A stretch of DNA of 40,387 nt from Actinomycetes bacterium (GTDB lineage: Bacteria > Actinomycetota > Acidimicrobiia > Acidimicrobiales > RAAP-2). Each line of letters begins with the position of its first letter. The stretch's first letter is position 1. Under the pieces are notes generated by a model that saw only the letters and a list, made by a program, of their open reading frames with translations, had not been told where the DNA came from and ran no database searches. The translations under genes and the position numbers were made by a program. Shown one piece after another: positions 16,365 through 24,619 of the stretch. The stretch lies in assembly GCA_021801235.1 (NCBI GenBank), contig JAJYYG010000077.1, forward strand, positions 1-40,387, read 5' to 3'.

Positions 16365-17527
16365 CAGACCGGCCCTCCCCCGTGCTCCCCGACTACGGCG
16401 GAGCCTGTCTCAGCACGCTCGTCCCCGCGCTCTTCGCCGCCCAGGCCGGCACCACGCCGAGCTGGCTCCCCGCTCCGCTCCACGACGCCCGCCAGATCGT
16501 CCTCCTGGTGCTGGACGGACTCGGTTGGCACCAGCTTCACCACCGTCCGTCGGTGGCCCCCACGCTGACGGCGGCCGTCGGCGCCGACCAGCCGATCACC
16601 TCCGTGGTCCCGTCCACGACGGCCTGCGCCCTCACCTCCATCACCACCGGCAGGCCGCCGAGCGACCACGGCCTGGTCGGATACCGGTTGGCCGTGGGAA
16701 GCGAGGCGGAGGGCGAAGTGGGGCACGAGATCCTGAACACGCTCCGTTGGACGGTGGGCACCGGCAGGGTCCGCGACGCGCGACGCACGGTGCCGGCCGC
16801 CACGTTCCAGCCGTACCCTGTGTTCCCCGGGTCCGCCTCCGCAGTGCCGGTGGTGTCGCGGAGCGAGTTCGGCGGCACCGGGTTCACCGCGGCCCATCTC
16901 GGGGACTCGCCCCTGACGGGGTTCCGGGTCGCCTCGACGCTCGTCGTCGGTCTGCGCTCCCTGCTGGCCGAAGGGACGCCGTTCATCTACGCCTACTACG
17001 ACGGGATCGACAAGGTCGCCCACGAGCACGGACTGGGCGAGCACTACGAGGCCGAGCTGGCCCAGGTCGACCGCATGGTCGGCGACATCGCCGGGCTCCT
17101 CCCTCCGGGCGCAGTGCTGGCCGTGACCGCCGACCACGGCCAGGTCGAGGTCGGCAAGGCCACCCAACTGGTGGGGGGCGGTCTCATGCCCGCAGTCGAA
17201 TTCCTCTCCGGAGAGGGGAGGTTCCGTTGGCTGCATGCCCGGCCGGGCGCCGCAGACGCACTGCGCGAGGCCGCCATCGCCGTCCACGGGGACAGCTCGT
17301 GGGTGCTCTCCCGGGAGCAGATGGTCGACGAGGGGTGGTTCGGGGGGAGCCTCCGACAGGGCGTGGCGTCGCGACTCGGGGACGTCGCCCTCGTCCCGCA
17401 CGCTCCGATCGCGTTCCTCGATCCCGCGGACACCGGCGAGAGCCGGCTGGTCGGGCGGCACGGATCCCTCACACCGGACGAGATGCACGTACCGCTCCTC
17501 GCCCTCACCCGGGATGGCAACATCTGA
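16361..17527 (+). CDS. Alkaline-phosphatase-fold phosphodiesterase / nucleotide pyrophosphatase
   Basis: The 388-residue protein belongs to the type I phosphodiesterase / nucleotide pyrophosphatase branch of the alkaline phosphatase superfamily. The metal-binding set is visible: Asp in VLLVLDGLGW (about 52), the nucleophile Thr in PSTTACALTS (about 86), Asp and His in DGIDKVAHEHG, Asp-His in TADHGQV, and a final His in GRHGSLTPDEM. Members hydrolyse phosphodiester bonds of nucleotides or lipids; the substrate here is unknown. No signal peptide is seen, so it is probably cytoplasmic. The ATG at 16361 overlaps the stop of a candidate leader ORF, and bpa follows two bases after its stop, so the two genes form an operon. 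Confidence 0.9.
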   Translation: MTDRPSPVLPDYGGACLSTLVPALFAAQAGTTPSWLPAPLHDARQIVLLVLDGLGWHQLHHRPSVAPTLTAAVGADQPITSVVPSTTACALTSITTGRPPSDHGLVGYRLAVGSEAEGEVGHEILNTLRWTVGTGRVRDARRTVPAATFQPYPVFPGSASAVPVVSRSEFGGTGFTAAHLGDSPLTGFRVASTLVVGLRSLLAEGTPFIYAYYDGIDKVAHEHGLGEHYEAELAQVDRMVGDIAGLLPPGAVLAVTADHGQVEVGKATQLVGGGLMPAVEFLSGEGRFRWLHARPGAADALREAAIAVHGDSSWVLSREQMVDEGWFGGSLRQGVASRLGDVALVPHAPIAFLDPADTGESRLVGRHGSLTPDEMHVPLLALTRDGNI

Positions 17528-17529
17528 GC

Positions 17530-18060
17530 ATGAGCGAAGACACGAACGCCACCGATGACTCCGGAGCACTCCGGCCCGACCTCGTCGAGTCCGCCGACGG
17601 CGCGGCCGTCGACCCCTCCGGGGACGGAGCATCAGGCGGGGGCAATTCGGACGGATCGACCCCGGAGTCGATCGAAAAGCCGGCCAAGCTCCTGAGGATC
17701 GGGTCGATGGTCAAGCAGCTGCTGGAGGAGGTCCGTCAGGCCCCGCTGGACGAAGCGAGCCGGGGGCGGTTGCGGGAGATCTACGAGCAGTCGATCCGCG
17801 AGCTGGCCGACGGGATGTCCGCCGACCTCGCCGCCGAGCTCGACCGGGTGTCGATCCCCTTCGACACCCCGACCCCCTCGGATGCCGAGCTCAGGATCGC
17901 CCACGCCCAGCTGGTGGGGTGGCTCGAAGGACTCTTCCACGGCATCCAGGCGACCTTGGTGGCCCAACAGGTCGCCGCGCGTGCCCAGCTCGACGAGATG
18001 CGCCAGCAGGCGCTCCCGCAGGGCGGCCCCGGCAGCGCCCGGCCGGGCACCTACCTCTGA
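17530..18060 (+). CDS. bpa: Bacterial proteasome activator Bpa
   Basis: The 176-residue protein matches Bpa (Rv3780 family). Its acidic, disordered N-terminus (1-45) precedes a helical core with EKPAKLLRIGSMVKQLLEEVR, APLDEASRGRLREIYEQSIRELADG, LDRVSIPF and SDAELRIAHAQLVGWLEGLFHGIQ, nearly invariant in the family. Bpa forms a dodecameric ring that docks on the 20S proteasome and opens its gate without ATP, through a C-terminal GQYL motif. Here the end is GTYL: the Tyr-Leu is kept, Gln is replaced by Thr. The gene implies that the organism has a 20S proteasome elsewhere. It is cotranscribed with the phosphodiesterase and followed by a hairpin. Confidence 0.95.
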   Translation: MSEDTNATDDSGALRPDLVESADGAAVDPSGDGASGGGNSDGSTPESIEKPAKLLRIGSMVKQLLEEVRQAPLDEASRGRLREIYEQSIRELADGMSADLAAELDRVSIPFDTPTPSDAELRIAHAQLVGWLEGLFHGIQATLVAQQVAARAQLDEMRQQALPQGGPGSARPGTYL

Positions 18061-18069
18061 CGCCCCTGA

Positions 18070-18108
18070 GCCGTCGGGTGCAACCGGCGGACCCGGACAG
18101 CCGACGGC
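18070..18108 (+). terminator. Hairpin after bpa
   Basis: GCCGTCGG (18070-18077) and CCGACGGC (18101-18108) form a perfect eight-base stem around a 23-base loop, ten bases after the bpa stop. There is no T-run; terminator function is inferred. Confidence 0.45.
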
Positions 18109-18153
18109 AGACAGCGCCGGTGCGCGCTATGGTCGGAATCACACGGTTGTAAC

Positions 18154-18174
18154 TCGTCCACAGCCTGTGGAGAA
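18154..18174. promoter_or_regulatory. Inverted pair of DnaA-box-like sequences upstream of dnaE
   Basis: TCGTCCACA (18154-18162) and the reverse complement of TTCTCCACA (18166-18174) face each other across three bases. Each differs by about one base from the actinobacterial and E. coli DnaA box forms TTGTCCACA / TTATCCACA. The pair sits about 40 bases upstream of the dnaE start. A possible -10 box, TATGGT, lies at 18128-18133. Confidence 0.35.
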
Positions 18175-18214
18175 CCCGAGTCGTCCGCCGAGACCAGCCA
18201 GGAGATGCGGCTCG

Positions 18215-21200
18215 TTGGCACCAGCACGTTCGTTCACCCACCTGCACACGCACACCGAGTTCTCGATGCTCGACGGGGCGGCCCGCGTCGACGACCTGGT
18301 CCGTTCGGCCGCCGAGGACGGCCAGCCGGCGCTCGGCATCACCGATCACGGCAACATGTACGGCGTCCTCGACTTCTACGCCGCCTGCCGCAAGGCGGGC
18401 ATCAATCCGGTCATCGGCACCGAGGCGTACATGGCGGCGGAGTCGCGCCACGAGCGCCCGGTCCGCCGCGGGAAGGTCGACGACACCGGGGGTGATGTCG
18501 CCGGGGGCGACAAGCTCTACTACCACCTGACGTTGCTGGCGGAGTCCGGGGAGGGGTACCGGAACCTGCTCAAGCTGTCGTCAGCCGCCTACCTCGAGGG
18601 CTACTACTACAAGCCCCGCCTCGACTGGGAGCTCCTCGAGCGCCACCACACCGGCCTGATCGCCACCACCGGGTGCCTCGGGGGGGTCGTCCTCCAGGCG
18701 CTCCTCGCCGAGGATCAGGCCAAGGCCGAGCGGCTCGCCGCTCGGCTCCAGGACATCTTCGGCAAGGAGCACCTGTTCGTCGAGCTCCAGGACCACGGGC
18801 TCGCCGAGCAACAGAAGACCAATCCCGCCCTGGTGGAGATCGCTCGCCGCATCGGGGCACCCCTCCTGGCCACCAACGACAGCCACTACACCCACCGCGA
18901 GGACCATGTCGCCCACGACGCCCTCCTGTGCGTGCAGACCGGCGCGACCATCGACGATCCCAAGCGGTTCAAGTTCCAGGGGCAGGAGCACTACCTCAAG
19001 ACCGCAGCAGAGATGCGTCACCTGTTCGCGGAGCTCCCGGAGGCCTGCGACAACACGCTGCTGATCGCCGAGCGTGCCGACGTCGAGATCGAGTTCGGCC
19101 ATCCGAGCCTGCCCCAGTTCCCGGTCCCCGACGAGTTCGCCGGGGAGAGCTACGACGAGCGCTCGGCCCACTACCTGCGCCACCTCAGCCTCGAGGGGGC
19201 CAAGGAGCGCTACGGCCTGCCGGTCCCCGCTGCGGTCCTCGATCGCCTCGACTACGAGCTCGGTGTCATCGCCCAGATGGGGTTCTCCGCCTATTTCCTG
19301 GTGGTGTGGGACCTCATCCGGTTCGCCCGGTCCCGCGGGATCCGGGTCGGACCCGGTCGCGGCTCCGCAGCCGGCTGCTGCGTGGCCTACTGCCTCCGCA
19401 TCGTCGATCTCGACCCCATCCGCTACGACCTCCTCTTCGAACGGTTCCTCAACCCGGGCCGCATCCAGATGCCCGACATCGACATGGACTTCGACGAGCG
19501 GTACCGGGGCGACATGATCAAGTACGCGGCGGAGCGCTACGGCTCCGACCACGTGGCCCAGATCGTGACCTTCTCCACCATCAAGGCCCGGGCCGCGGTC
19601 CGTGATGCCGCCCGGGTCCTCGGCCATCCGTACCTGGTCGGGGACAAGATCGCCAAGGCGATGCCTCCGCTGATGATGGGCCGGGACACCCCGCTCTCCG
19701 CCTGCCTCGACCGGACCGAAGGGTACGAGGACGGCTACGCAGCCGCCGGGGAGCTGCGCGAGATGTACGAGACCGACCCGCAGGCGAAGGAGGTCATCAA
19801 CGTCGCCAAAGGCCTCGAAGGCCTCCGCCGTGGCGACGGGATCCACGCCGCCGCGGTGGTCATCACCGACCAGCCGCTGACCGAGTACGTGCCCATCCAG
19901 CGCAAGCCCGACGGCAACGATCCCGACGAGGCCCCCGTCGTCACCCAGTACGAGATGCACGGGGTGGAGGCGCTCGGGCTGTTGAAGATGGACTTCCTCG
20001 GCCTCCGGAACCTCTCGGTGATCGAGCGCGCCCTCGATCTCATCGAGCTGTCGACCGGTGCGCGTCCCGACATCGACGGGGTGCCCCTCGACGACGAAGC
20101 GACCTTCGCCATGCTGCGCAAGGGCGACTCCATGGGCGTGTTCCAACTCGAGGGCGGCCCGATGCGGTCGCTCATGCGCTCCCTCGCCCCCACCACCTTC
20201 GACGATGTCGCCGCCCTGGTCGCCCTCTACCGACCCGGCCCGATGGCCGCCAACATGCATCGCGACTACGCCGACCGGAAGAACGGCCGGCAACCGGTCA
20301 CCTACCTCCACGAGGACCTGGCGGAGATCCTCTCCGACACCTACGGCCTCATGATCTACCAGGAGTCGGTGATGAGGGTGGCGCAGAAGTTCGCCGGCTA
20401 CTCGCTGGCCGAGGCCGATAACCTCCGTAAGGCCTGCGGCAAGAAGGACCGGGCCCTCATCGCCGCCGAGAGGAAAAAGTTCGTGGCCGGCTGCGCGGCC
20501 ACCGGCTACGGGGACGCGATCGGGACCGCGCTCTTCGACATCATCGAGCCCTTCGCCGACTACGCCTTCAACAAGTCGCACTCCTACGGGTACGGCTTCA
20601 TCGCCTACCAGACCGCATGGCTCAAGGCCCACCATCCGGTCGAGTACTTCGCTGCCCTGCTCACCTCGGTGAAGGACAACAAGGACAAGACCGCCGTCTA
20701 CCTGGCCGAGTGCCGGTCCCTCGGGATCCAGGTCCTCGTCCCCGATGTCAACCGGTCCCTCTCCGACTTCGCGGCCGACTTCTCCGACCGGGGCAGCCCG
20801 GGTTCCCCGGGGGCGATCACCTTCGGGCTTGCCGCCATCCGGAACGTCGGCGAGGGGTTGGTGGCGCAGATCGTCGCGGAGCGGGACCACTCGGGTCCCT
20901 TCCTCGACTTCTACGACTTCTGCCAGCGGGTCGACCCCCAGGTCCTCAACAAGCGCACCATCGAGTCGCTGATCAAAGCCGGGGCGTTCGACTCGCTCGG
21001 CCACCCGCGCCAGGGCCTGTTCCTCGTGTTCGAAGAGGTCGTCGACCGCACCCTCGAACGCCGACGCGAGCGCGACGCCGGGGTGATCTCGCTCTTCGCC
21101 GCCATGGAGGAAGAGCCCGAAGGCCGCAGCGAGGGGTTCGCCGACACCCGGGTGCCCATCCCCGAGGTCGAGTTCGGCAAGTCCCAGCGGCTGACCTTCG

Positions 21201-21832
21201 AGAAGGAGATGCTCGGGCTCTACGTCAGCGACCATCCGCTCATGGGCCTCGAATCGTCGCTCTCGCGGCTCACCGACTGCACCCTCGCCGAGATCCGGGA
21301 CAGCGACCCGACCGCGTCCGACCCCGGCGCCGGCGGGTTCCCGGGCAGTGAGGGGCAGATCCGCACGGTCGGGGGCGTCGTGACCGAGCTGTCCCGCCGG
21401 TACACGAAGAAGGGCGACCTGATGGCGACGTTCGTCCTCGAGGACCTGCAGGCCTCCCTCGAGGTCTTCGTGTTCCCGAAGACGATGGGCGACTACGGCG
21501 CCCTGCTCGACGACGACGCCATCGTCGTGGTGAAGGCGAGGGTTGACGTGCGCGAAGACCGGGTCAAGCTGATCTGCATGGAGGTCCAGCGGCCGGACCT
21601 GGCCACCGAGGACGCGAGCGATCTTCGGGTCTCGCTCCCGGTCCACGCGCTGACCGACGCCAAGGTCAACGAGCTGAGGCGGCTCCTGGCGGAGCACCCC
21701 GGCGAGTCCCCGGTGCTCCTCCACGTCGGGAGCAAGGTCATCCGGCTCCCGCTGGAGTACCGCGTCGACAGCCGGAGCGGGCTGGCCGGCGAGCTCCGGG
21801 TCCTGCTCGGACCGAACGCGATCCTGCACTGA
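18215..21832 (+). CDS. dnaE: DNA polymerase III alpha subunit DnaE
   Basis: This replicative polymerase has about 1205 residues. The PHP domain opens with SFTHLHTHTEFSMLDGAARVDDL and TDHGNMYG. The polymerase core has GPGRGSAAGC, the catalytic Asp motif PDIDMDFDE, and the finger and thumb segments (GDSMGVFQLEG, YRPGPMAANM, CGKKDRALI, FNKSHSYGYGFIAYQTAWLKAHHP). HhH (TFGLAAIRNVGEGL) and OB-fold parts (GGVVTELSRRYTKKGDLMATFVLEDL) follow. It is of the DnaE1 type, full length. The start is taken as the TTG at 18215, preceded by AGGAG at suitable spacing; an in-frame GTG about 45 bases upstream is an alternative. It is monocistronic and ends at a strong hairpin. Confidence 0.97.
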   Translation: MAPARSFTHLHTHTEFSMLDGAARVDDLVRSAAEDGQPALGITDHGNMYGVLDFYAACRKAGINPVIGTEAYMAAESRHERPVRRGKVDDTGGDVAGGDKLYYHLTLLAESGEGYRNLLKLSSAAYLEGYYYKPRLDWELLERHHTGLIATTGCLGGVVLQALLAEDQAKAERLAARLQDIFGKEHLFVELQDHGLAEQQKTNPALVEIARRIGAPLLATNDSHYTHREDHVAHDALLCVQTGATIDDPKRFKFQGQEHYLKTAAEMRHLFAELPEACDNTLLIAERADVEIEFGHPSLPQFPVPDEFAGESYDERSAHYLRHLSLEGAKERYGLPVPAAVLDRLDYELGVIAQMGFSAYFLVVWDLIRFARSRGIRVGPGRGSAAGCCVAYCLRIVDLDPIRYDLLFERFLNPGRIQMPDIDMDFDERYRGDMIKYAAERYGSDHVAQIVTFSTIKARAAVRDAARVLGHPYLVGDKIAKAMPPLMMGRDTPLSACLDRTEGYEDGYAAAGELREMYETDPQAKEVINVAKGLEGLRRGDGIHAAAVVITDQPLTEYVPIQRKPDGNDPDEAPVVTQYEMHGVEALGLLKMDFLGLRNLSVIERALDLIELSTGARPDIDGVPLDDEATFAMLRKGDSMGVFQLEGGPMRSLMRSLAPTTFDDVAALVALYRPGPMAANMHRDYADRKNGRQPVTYLHEDLAEILSDTYGLMIYQESVMRVAQKFAGYSLAEADNLRKACGKKDRALIAAERKKFVAGCAATGYGDAIGTALFDIIEPFADYAFNKSHSYGYGFIAYQTAWLKAHHPVEYFAALLTSVKDNKDKTAVYLAECRSLGIQVLVPDVNRSLSDFAADFSDRGSPGSPGAITFGLAAIRNVGEGLVAQIVAERDHSGPFLDFYDFCQRVDPQVLNKRTIESLIKAGAFDSLGHPRQGLFLVFEEVVDRTLERRRERDAGVISLFAAMEEEPEGRSEGFADTRVPIPEVEFGKSQRLTFEKEMLGLYVSDHPLMGLESSLSRLTDCTLAEIRDSDPTASDPGAGGFPGSEGQIRTVGGVVTELSRRYTKKGDLMATFVLEDLQASLEVFVFPKTMGDYGALLDDDAIVVVKARVDVREDRVKLICMEVQRPDLATEDASDLRVSLPVHALTDAKVNELRRLLAEHPGESPVLLHVGSKVIRLPLEYRVDSRSGLAGELRVLLGPNAILH

Positions 21833-21864
21833 ACGGACGCGGCGACCCGCCTGCCGGGGAGACC

Positions 21865-21899
21865 GCGTCGGGCGCACCTGCGGCCTGTGCGCCCGACGC
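21865..21899 (+). terminator. Strong 12-base-pair hairpin after dnaE
   Basis: GCGTCGGGCGCA (21865-21876) and TGCGCCCGACGC (21888-21899) are perfectly complementary with an 11-base loop, about 30 bases after the dnaE stop. The following sequence, CGCAACAACG, lacks a T-run, as is common in high-GC actinobacteria. Confidence 0.65.
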
Positions 21900-22003
21900 C
21901 GCAACAACGATCGTCCGCCGTCGCGTCCCGCTCGACGCATGGCCCCGCACCCGGCGGGATCCGGTCCCCTGCGGGCCCGGATACGACACGGCGTCAGAAT
22001 TCC

Positions 22004-22009
22004 CGTAAA
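22004..22009 (+). promoter_or_regulatory. Candidate -10 box TAAAAT
   Basis: TAAAAT is the most A/T-rich point of the 295-base gap after dnaE. An ACGACA lies 17 bases upstream as a weak -35 box. The leader to the next ATG at 22128 would be about 110 bases; I see no riboswitch-like structure in it. Confidence 0.4.
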
Positions 22010-22127
22010 ATTGGGCCGGCTTCCGCTTCGCAGCCTCCCAGCCCCTCCTGAGGCCGAGAGGCGTCCGGGGCGGACCCGGGCCGAAGGGGCAGTGAACGCA
22101 ACGCGATCGAGGAGTACGGAACGGCAT

Positions 22128-22802
22128 ATGTCCATCCAGGTGGAGACCAAGGACTGCACGGCACTGAGCGACGGCGAGCTGGCGGAGATGGCCGACCTCT
22201 GCGCCGAACGGGAGCCCGGATTCGACATCGGGTTCCTCTCGAAGCAACGGGAGGAGTGGGTGCTCGTCACCCGGGCACGCGAGGGGACCAAGCTGCGGGG
22301 CTACTCGTTCTCGACCCTCGAACGGATCGGGGGGACCCCTTCGCTCCTCATCGGGCTCGGCACCATCGACCGGACCTCCCGGTCCGACACCGTGCTCCGG
22401 GCGATGATGGGCGACAAGTACCGGCGGGCACTCCTGGCGTTCCCCGACGAGGACGTCCTCGTCGGCACCCGTCTTCTCACCCCCGACGGGTTCCGGGCGT
22501 TCGCCGGCTTGACCGACGTCGTGCCCGGCACCGACCACAAGCCGACCGGGGAGGAGCGGGCATGGGGGCGGAGGCTTGCCAAGCGGTTCGGAGCGGACGG
22601 CCGCATCGACGATCGGACCTTCGTCGTCCTCGGTGAAGGCTGCCAGGCGGGAGGGTTGGACTTCGTCAGCGCCAAGTCGCCGGCCCCCGGGGAGATCGCT
22701 ACCCTGTTCGCCGGGCTGGACTGCTCGGCCGGTTGCCGGCTGGTGGTCTTCGGGTGGGCCATGGCCGAGGACCTCGCCGCCGGACGCCTCGGTGGCCACT
22801 GA
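22128..22802 (+). CDS. Conserved protein of unknown function (224 aa)
   Basis: The protein starts at the ATG at 22128, with GGAG about 13 bases upstream, a long spacing. It has no signal peptide or membrane segment. Segments such as EREPGFDIGFLSKQREEWVLVTRA, LRGYSFSTLERIGGTPSLLIGLGTID, RAMMGDKYRRALLAFPDEDVLVGTRLL and FRAFAGLTDVVPGTDHKPTGEERAWGRRLAKRFG suggest an alternating strand/helix fold, faintly like a GNAT acyltransferase. The usual acetyl-CoA loop (Q/R-x2-G-x-G/A) is not visible, so I do not assign that function. The last part has two Cys (EGCQAG, LDCSAGC). It is followed by a separately promoted Rrf2 regulator. Confidence 0.75.
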   Translation: MSIQVETKDCTALSDGELAEMADLCAEREPGFDIGFLSKQREEWVLVTRAREGTKLRGYSFSTLERIGGTPSLLIGLGTIDRTSRSDTVLRAMMGDKYRRALLAFPDEDVLVGTRLLTPDGFRAFAGLTDVVPGTDHKPTGEERAWGRRLAKRFGADGRIDDRTFVVLGEGCQAGGLDFVSAKSPAPGEIATLFAGLDCSAGCRLVVFGWAMAEDLAAGRLGGH

Positions 22803-22843
22803 ACGGTACCGACGAGGCCGCCCGGGTGCCCTGACCGGTCCAT

Positions 22844-22859
22844 CGGGGCGCCCGCCCCG
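22844..22859. promoter_or_regulatory. Inverted repeat at the -35 region of the Rrf2 gene
   Basis: CGGGGC-GCCC-GCCCCG forms a six-base-pair palindrome after the unknown gene and at about -38 to -23 of the predicted Rrf2 transcript. It may be a terminator of the first gene or an operator for autoregulation of the second. Confidence 0.35.
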
Positions 22860-22869
22860 CGTGTGCAAT

Positions 22870-22875
22870 TAGCAT
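22870..22875 (+). promoter_or_regulatory. -10 box TAGCAT of leaderless Rrf2 gene
   Basis: TAGCAT is followed by six bases and then the GTG start at 22882; there is no Shine-Dalgarno at a usable distance. Confidence 0.6.
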
Positions 22876-22881
22876 GGGGAC

Positions 22882-23331
22882 GTGAAGGTCTCGACCAGGG
22901 GCGACTATGCGAGCCGTGCCCTGCTCTCCCTTGCGCTGCACGCCGACCGCGACGTTCCGACAGCGGTGCGGGACATCGCCGAGCGCACCGGCCTGCCCCA
23001 GCCGTACCTCGAGCAGATCCTCCTGGCCCTCAAAGGGGCGGGTCTGGTCCGGTCGAAGCGCGGGGTGGGCGGTGGGTACGTGCTTGCCCGTGATCCGGCC
23101 GACATCACGCTCTCCCAGATCGTGAGTGCCGTGGACGGACCGATCGTGGCCGGCGACTTCGGATCGCCGCACGAGAACGGCGCCTGCGACCACGAAGGCC
23201 AGTGCGTCCTGCTGGACGTCTGGGCCGACGTCGGTGCGCACATGCGATCCCACCTCGACTCCTTCAACCTTGCCGACATGGTGGCTCGGGCCCAGGGTCG
23301 CGTGGTCGCCGTACCCGCGACGCCTTCCTGA
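22882..23331 (+). CDS. Rrf2/IscR family transcriptional regulator
   Basis: The 149-residue protein has the Rrf2 winged-helix domain: KVSTRGDYASRALLSLALHADR, then VRDIAERTGLPQPYLEQILLALKGAGLVRSKRGVGGGYVLAR, and DITLSQIVSAVDGP. The GGYxLAR wing is diagnostic. Family members such as IscR, NsrR and RsrR often bind an Fe-S cluster through three Cys. Here only two are seen near the usual site, Cys102 and Cys108 (ACDHEGQC), flanked by His/Asp, so either a non-Cys residue completes the cluster or the protein senses by another chemistry. The start is leaderless. A palindrome over its -35 region may mean autoregulation. Confidence 0.9.
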   Translation: MKVSTRGDYASRALLSLALHADRDVPTAVRDIAERTGLPQPYLEQILLALKGAGLVRSKRGVGGGYVLARDPADITLSQIVSAVDGPIVAGDFGSPHENGACDHEGQCVLLDVWADVGAHMRSHLDSFNLADMVARAQGRVVAVPATPS

Positions 23332-23413
23332 GCCCGCCGCCCTCCGTGCCCGCCGCCCCACTCGCCCCCCATGCCCGGCCGCGAACCGGCGCACCGGATC
23401 GGCGGAGGCGGAC

Positions 23414-24619
23414 ATGAGGGCCCTGGCCTTGGCGGTCGGGGTCCTCGTCCTGCTGTTCGATGCCGCCAACGTGATCCGGGTGCTCATCGTGCCGCGGGCC
23501 GCTTCCGGTGTCGCCACGCTCCCCATGCGGGGGGTACGCGGCGGCTTCCGGGGGGCGGCCCGCCTGGCCAGGCGCTACCGGACGAAGGACCGGATCCTCG
23601 CCTTGAGCGAACCGGTCGCCCTGATCGTGCTGCTGGTCACCTGGCTGGTCGTTGCGGTGCTCGGCTACACCCTCGTCCTCTGGGGGATCGGGGCGACGGG
23701 TCGCGTCGGTCTCACCCATGCGTTCACCGAAGCCGGCTCGTCCATCTTCACCCTCGGATTCGCACACGGGACCCACAACACCAGCCAGGTCGTCGACTTC
23801 CTCGCGGCCGGAACGGGCATGGTCCTCGTCGCCCTCCAGATCGCCTACCTGCCGACCATCTACGGGGCCTACAACCGCCGGGAGACGTTCGTCACCCTGC
23901 TCGAGAGCCGGGCGGGCGCGCCGGCGTGGGGACCGGAGATCCTCATCCGGCACCAGCTCGTCGGGCTGGTCGGCAACCTCCCCGCGCTCTTCTCCGACTG
24001 GGAGCGGTGGGGGGCGGACGTGGCGGAGAGCCACACCAGCTATCCCTCCCTGCTGTACCTCCGGTCGCCCCGGGCGCAGAACTCGTGGGTGATCAGCCTG
24101 GTGGCGGTCATGGACGCCGCCGCCATCGCCCTGGCTGTGGACCCCGACGGTGCCCCGATCGAAGCCCGCATGTGCCTGAGGATGGGATTCACCTGCCTGC
24201 GCGACATCGCCTCGGTCCTGCGGATCCCTTTCGATCCCGATCCGGACCCGGACAGCCCGATCGCCCTCGACCGGGCGGAGTTCGTCGCTGCCTACGAGCG
24301 GTTGGTGGACATCGGGTATCCGACGGTGAGGACCGCCGACGACGGGTGGAACCACTTCCGTGGTTGGCGGGTCAACTACGAGCAGGTCGCCTACACGCTC
24401 GCCTCGGTGCTCGACGCCCCGCCGGCCCGGTGGTCCGGTCCACGCCGCCTCTTCCGCGGTGAGTCCCTGGCGCCGGACCGCCCGGTCGATCGCCAGCCGG
24501 GAGGCTCGACCTCGCCCTACTGGCAGAGCCGGACGCCGCTGCGTGGGAGCGGGGCGCACCGTCCTCCCGGGACGCACGCTCCCCCGGTCCCGCCCGACCC
24601 CCCGGGCGCCATCACCTGA
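23414..24619 (+). CDS. Membrane protein with degenerate potassium-channel-like pore loop
   Basis: The ATG at 23414 has a GGAGG site five bases upstream. Residues 1-20 form one hydrophobic helix (ALALAVGVLVLLFDAANVI). A second spans about 60-90 (VALIVLLVTWLVVAVLGYTL). A re-entrant-like AFTEAGSSIFTLGFAHG follows, then a third helix (VVDFLAAGTGMVLVALQIAYLP). This helix-pore-helix layout resembles two-TM potassium channels, but the filter reads TLGFA instead of T-V/I-G-Y/F-G. About 250 soluble residues follow (RRETFVTLLESRAG, PEILIRHQLVGLV), then a Pro-rich tail. Channel activity is uncertain. The last eight bases overlap the convergent phosphatase gene. Confidence 0.75.
   Translation: MRALALAVGVLVLLFDAANVIRVLIVPRAASGVATLPMRGVRGGFRGAARLARRYRTKDRILALSEPVALIVLLVTWLVVAVLGYTLVLWGIGATGRVGLTHAFTEAGSSIFTLGFAHGTHNTSQVVDFLAAGTGMVLVALQIAYLPTIYGAYNRRETFVTLLESRAGAPAWGPEILIRHQLVGLVGNLPALFSDWERWGADVAESHTSYPSLLYLRSPRAQNSWVISLVAVMDAAAIALAVDPDGAPIEARMCLRMGFTCLRDIASVLRIPFDPDPDPDSPIALDRAEFVAAYERLVDIGYPTVRTADDGWNHFRGWRVNYEQVAYTLASVLDAPPARWSGPRRLFRGESLAPDRPVDRQPGGSTSPYWQSRTPLRGSGAHRPPGTHAPPVPPDPPGAIT

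Noticed and set aside
18581-22291. A 1236-codon open frame on the strand opposite dnaE
   Set aside because: It mirrors dnaE codon by codon, has no recognisable domain, and is rich in Val/Gly/Asp/His patterns typical of the antisense of high-GC3 genes. The sense frame encodes a complete DnaE.
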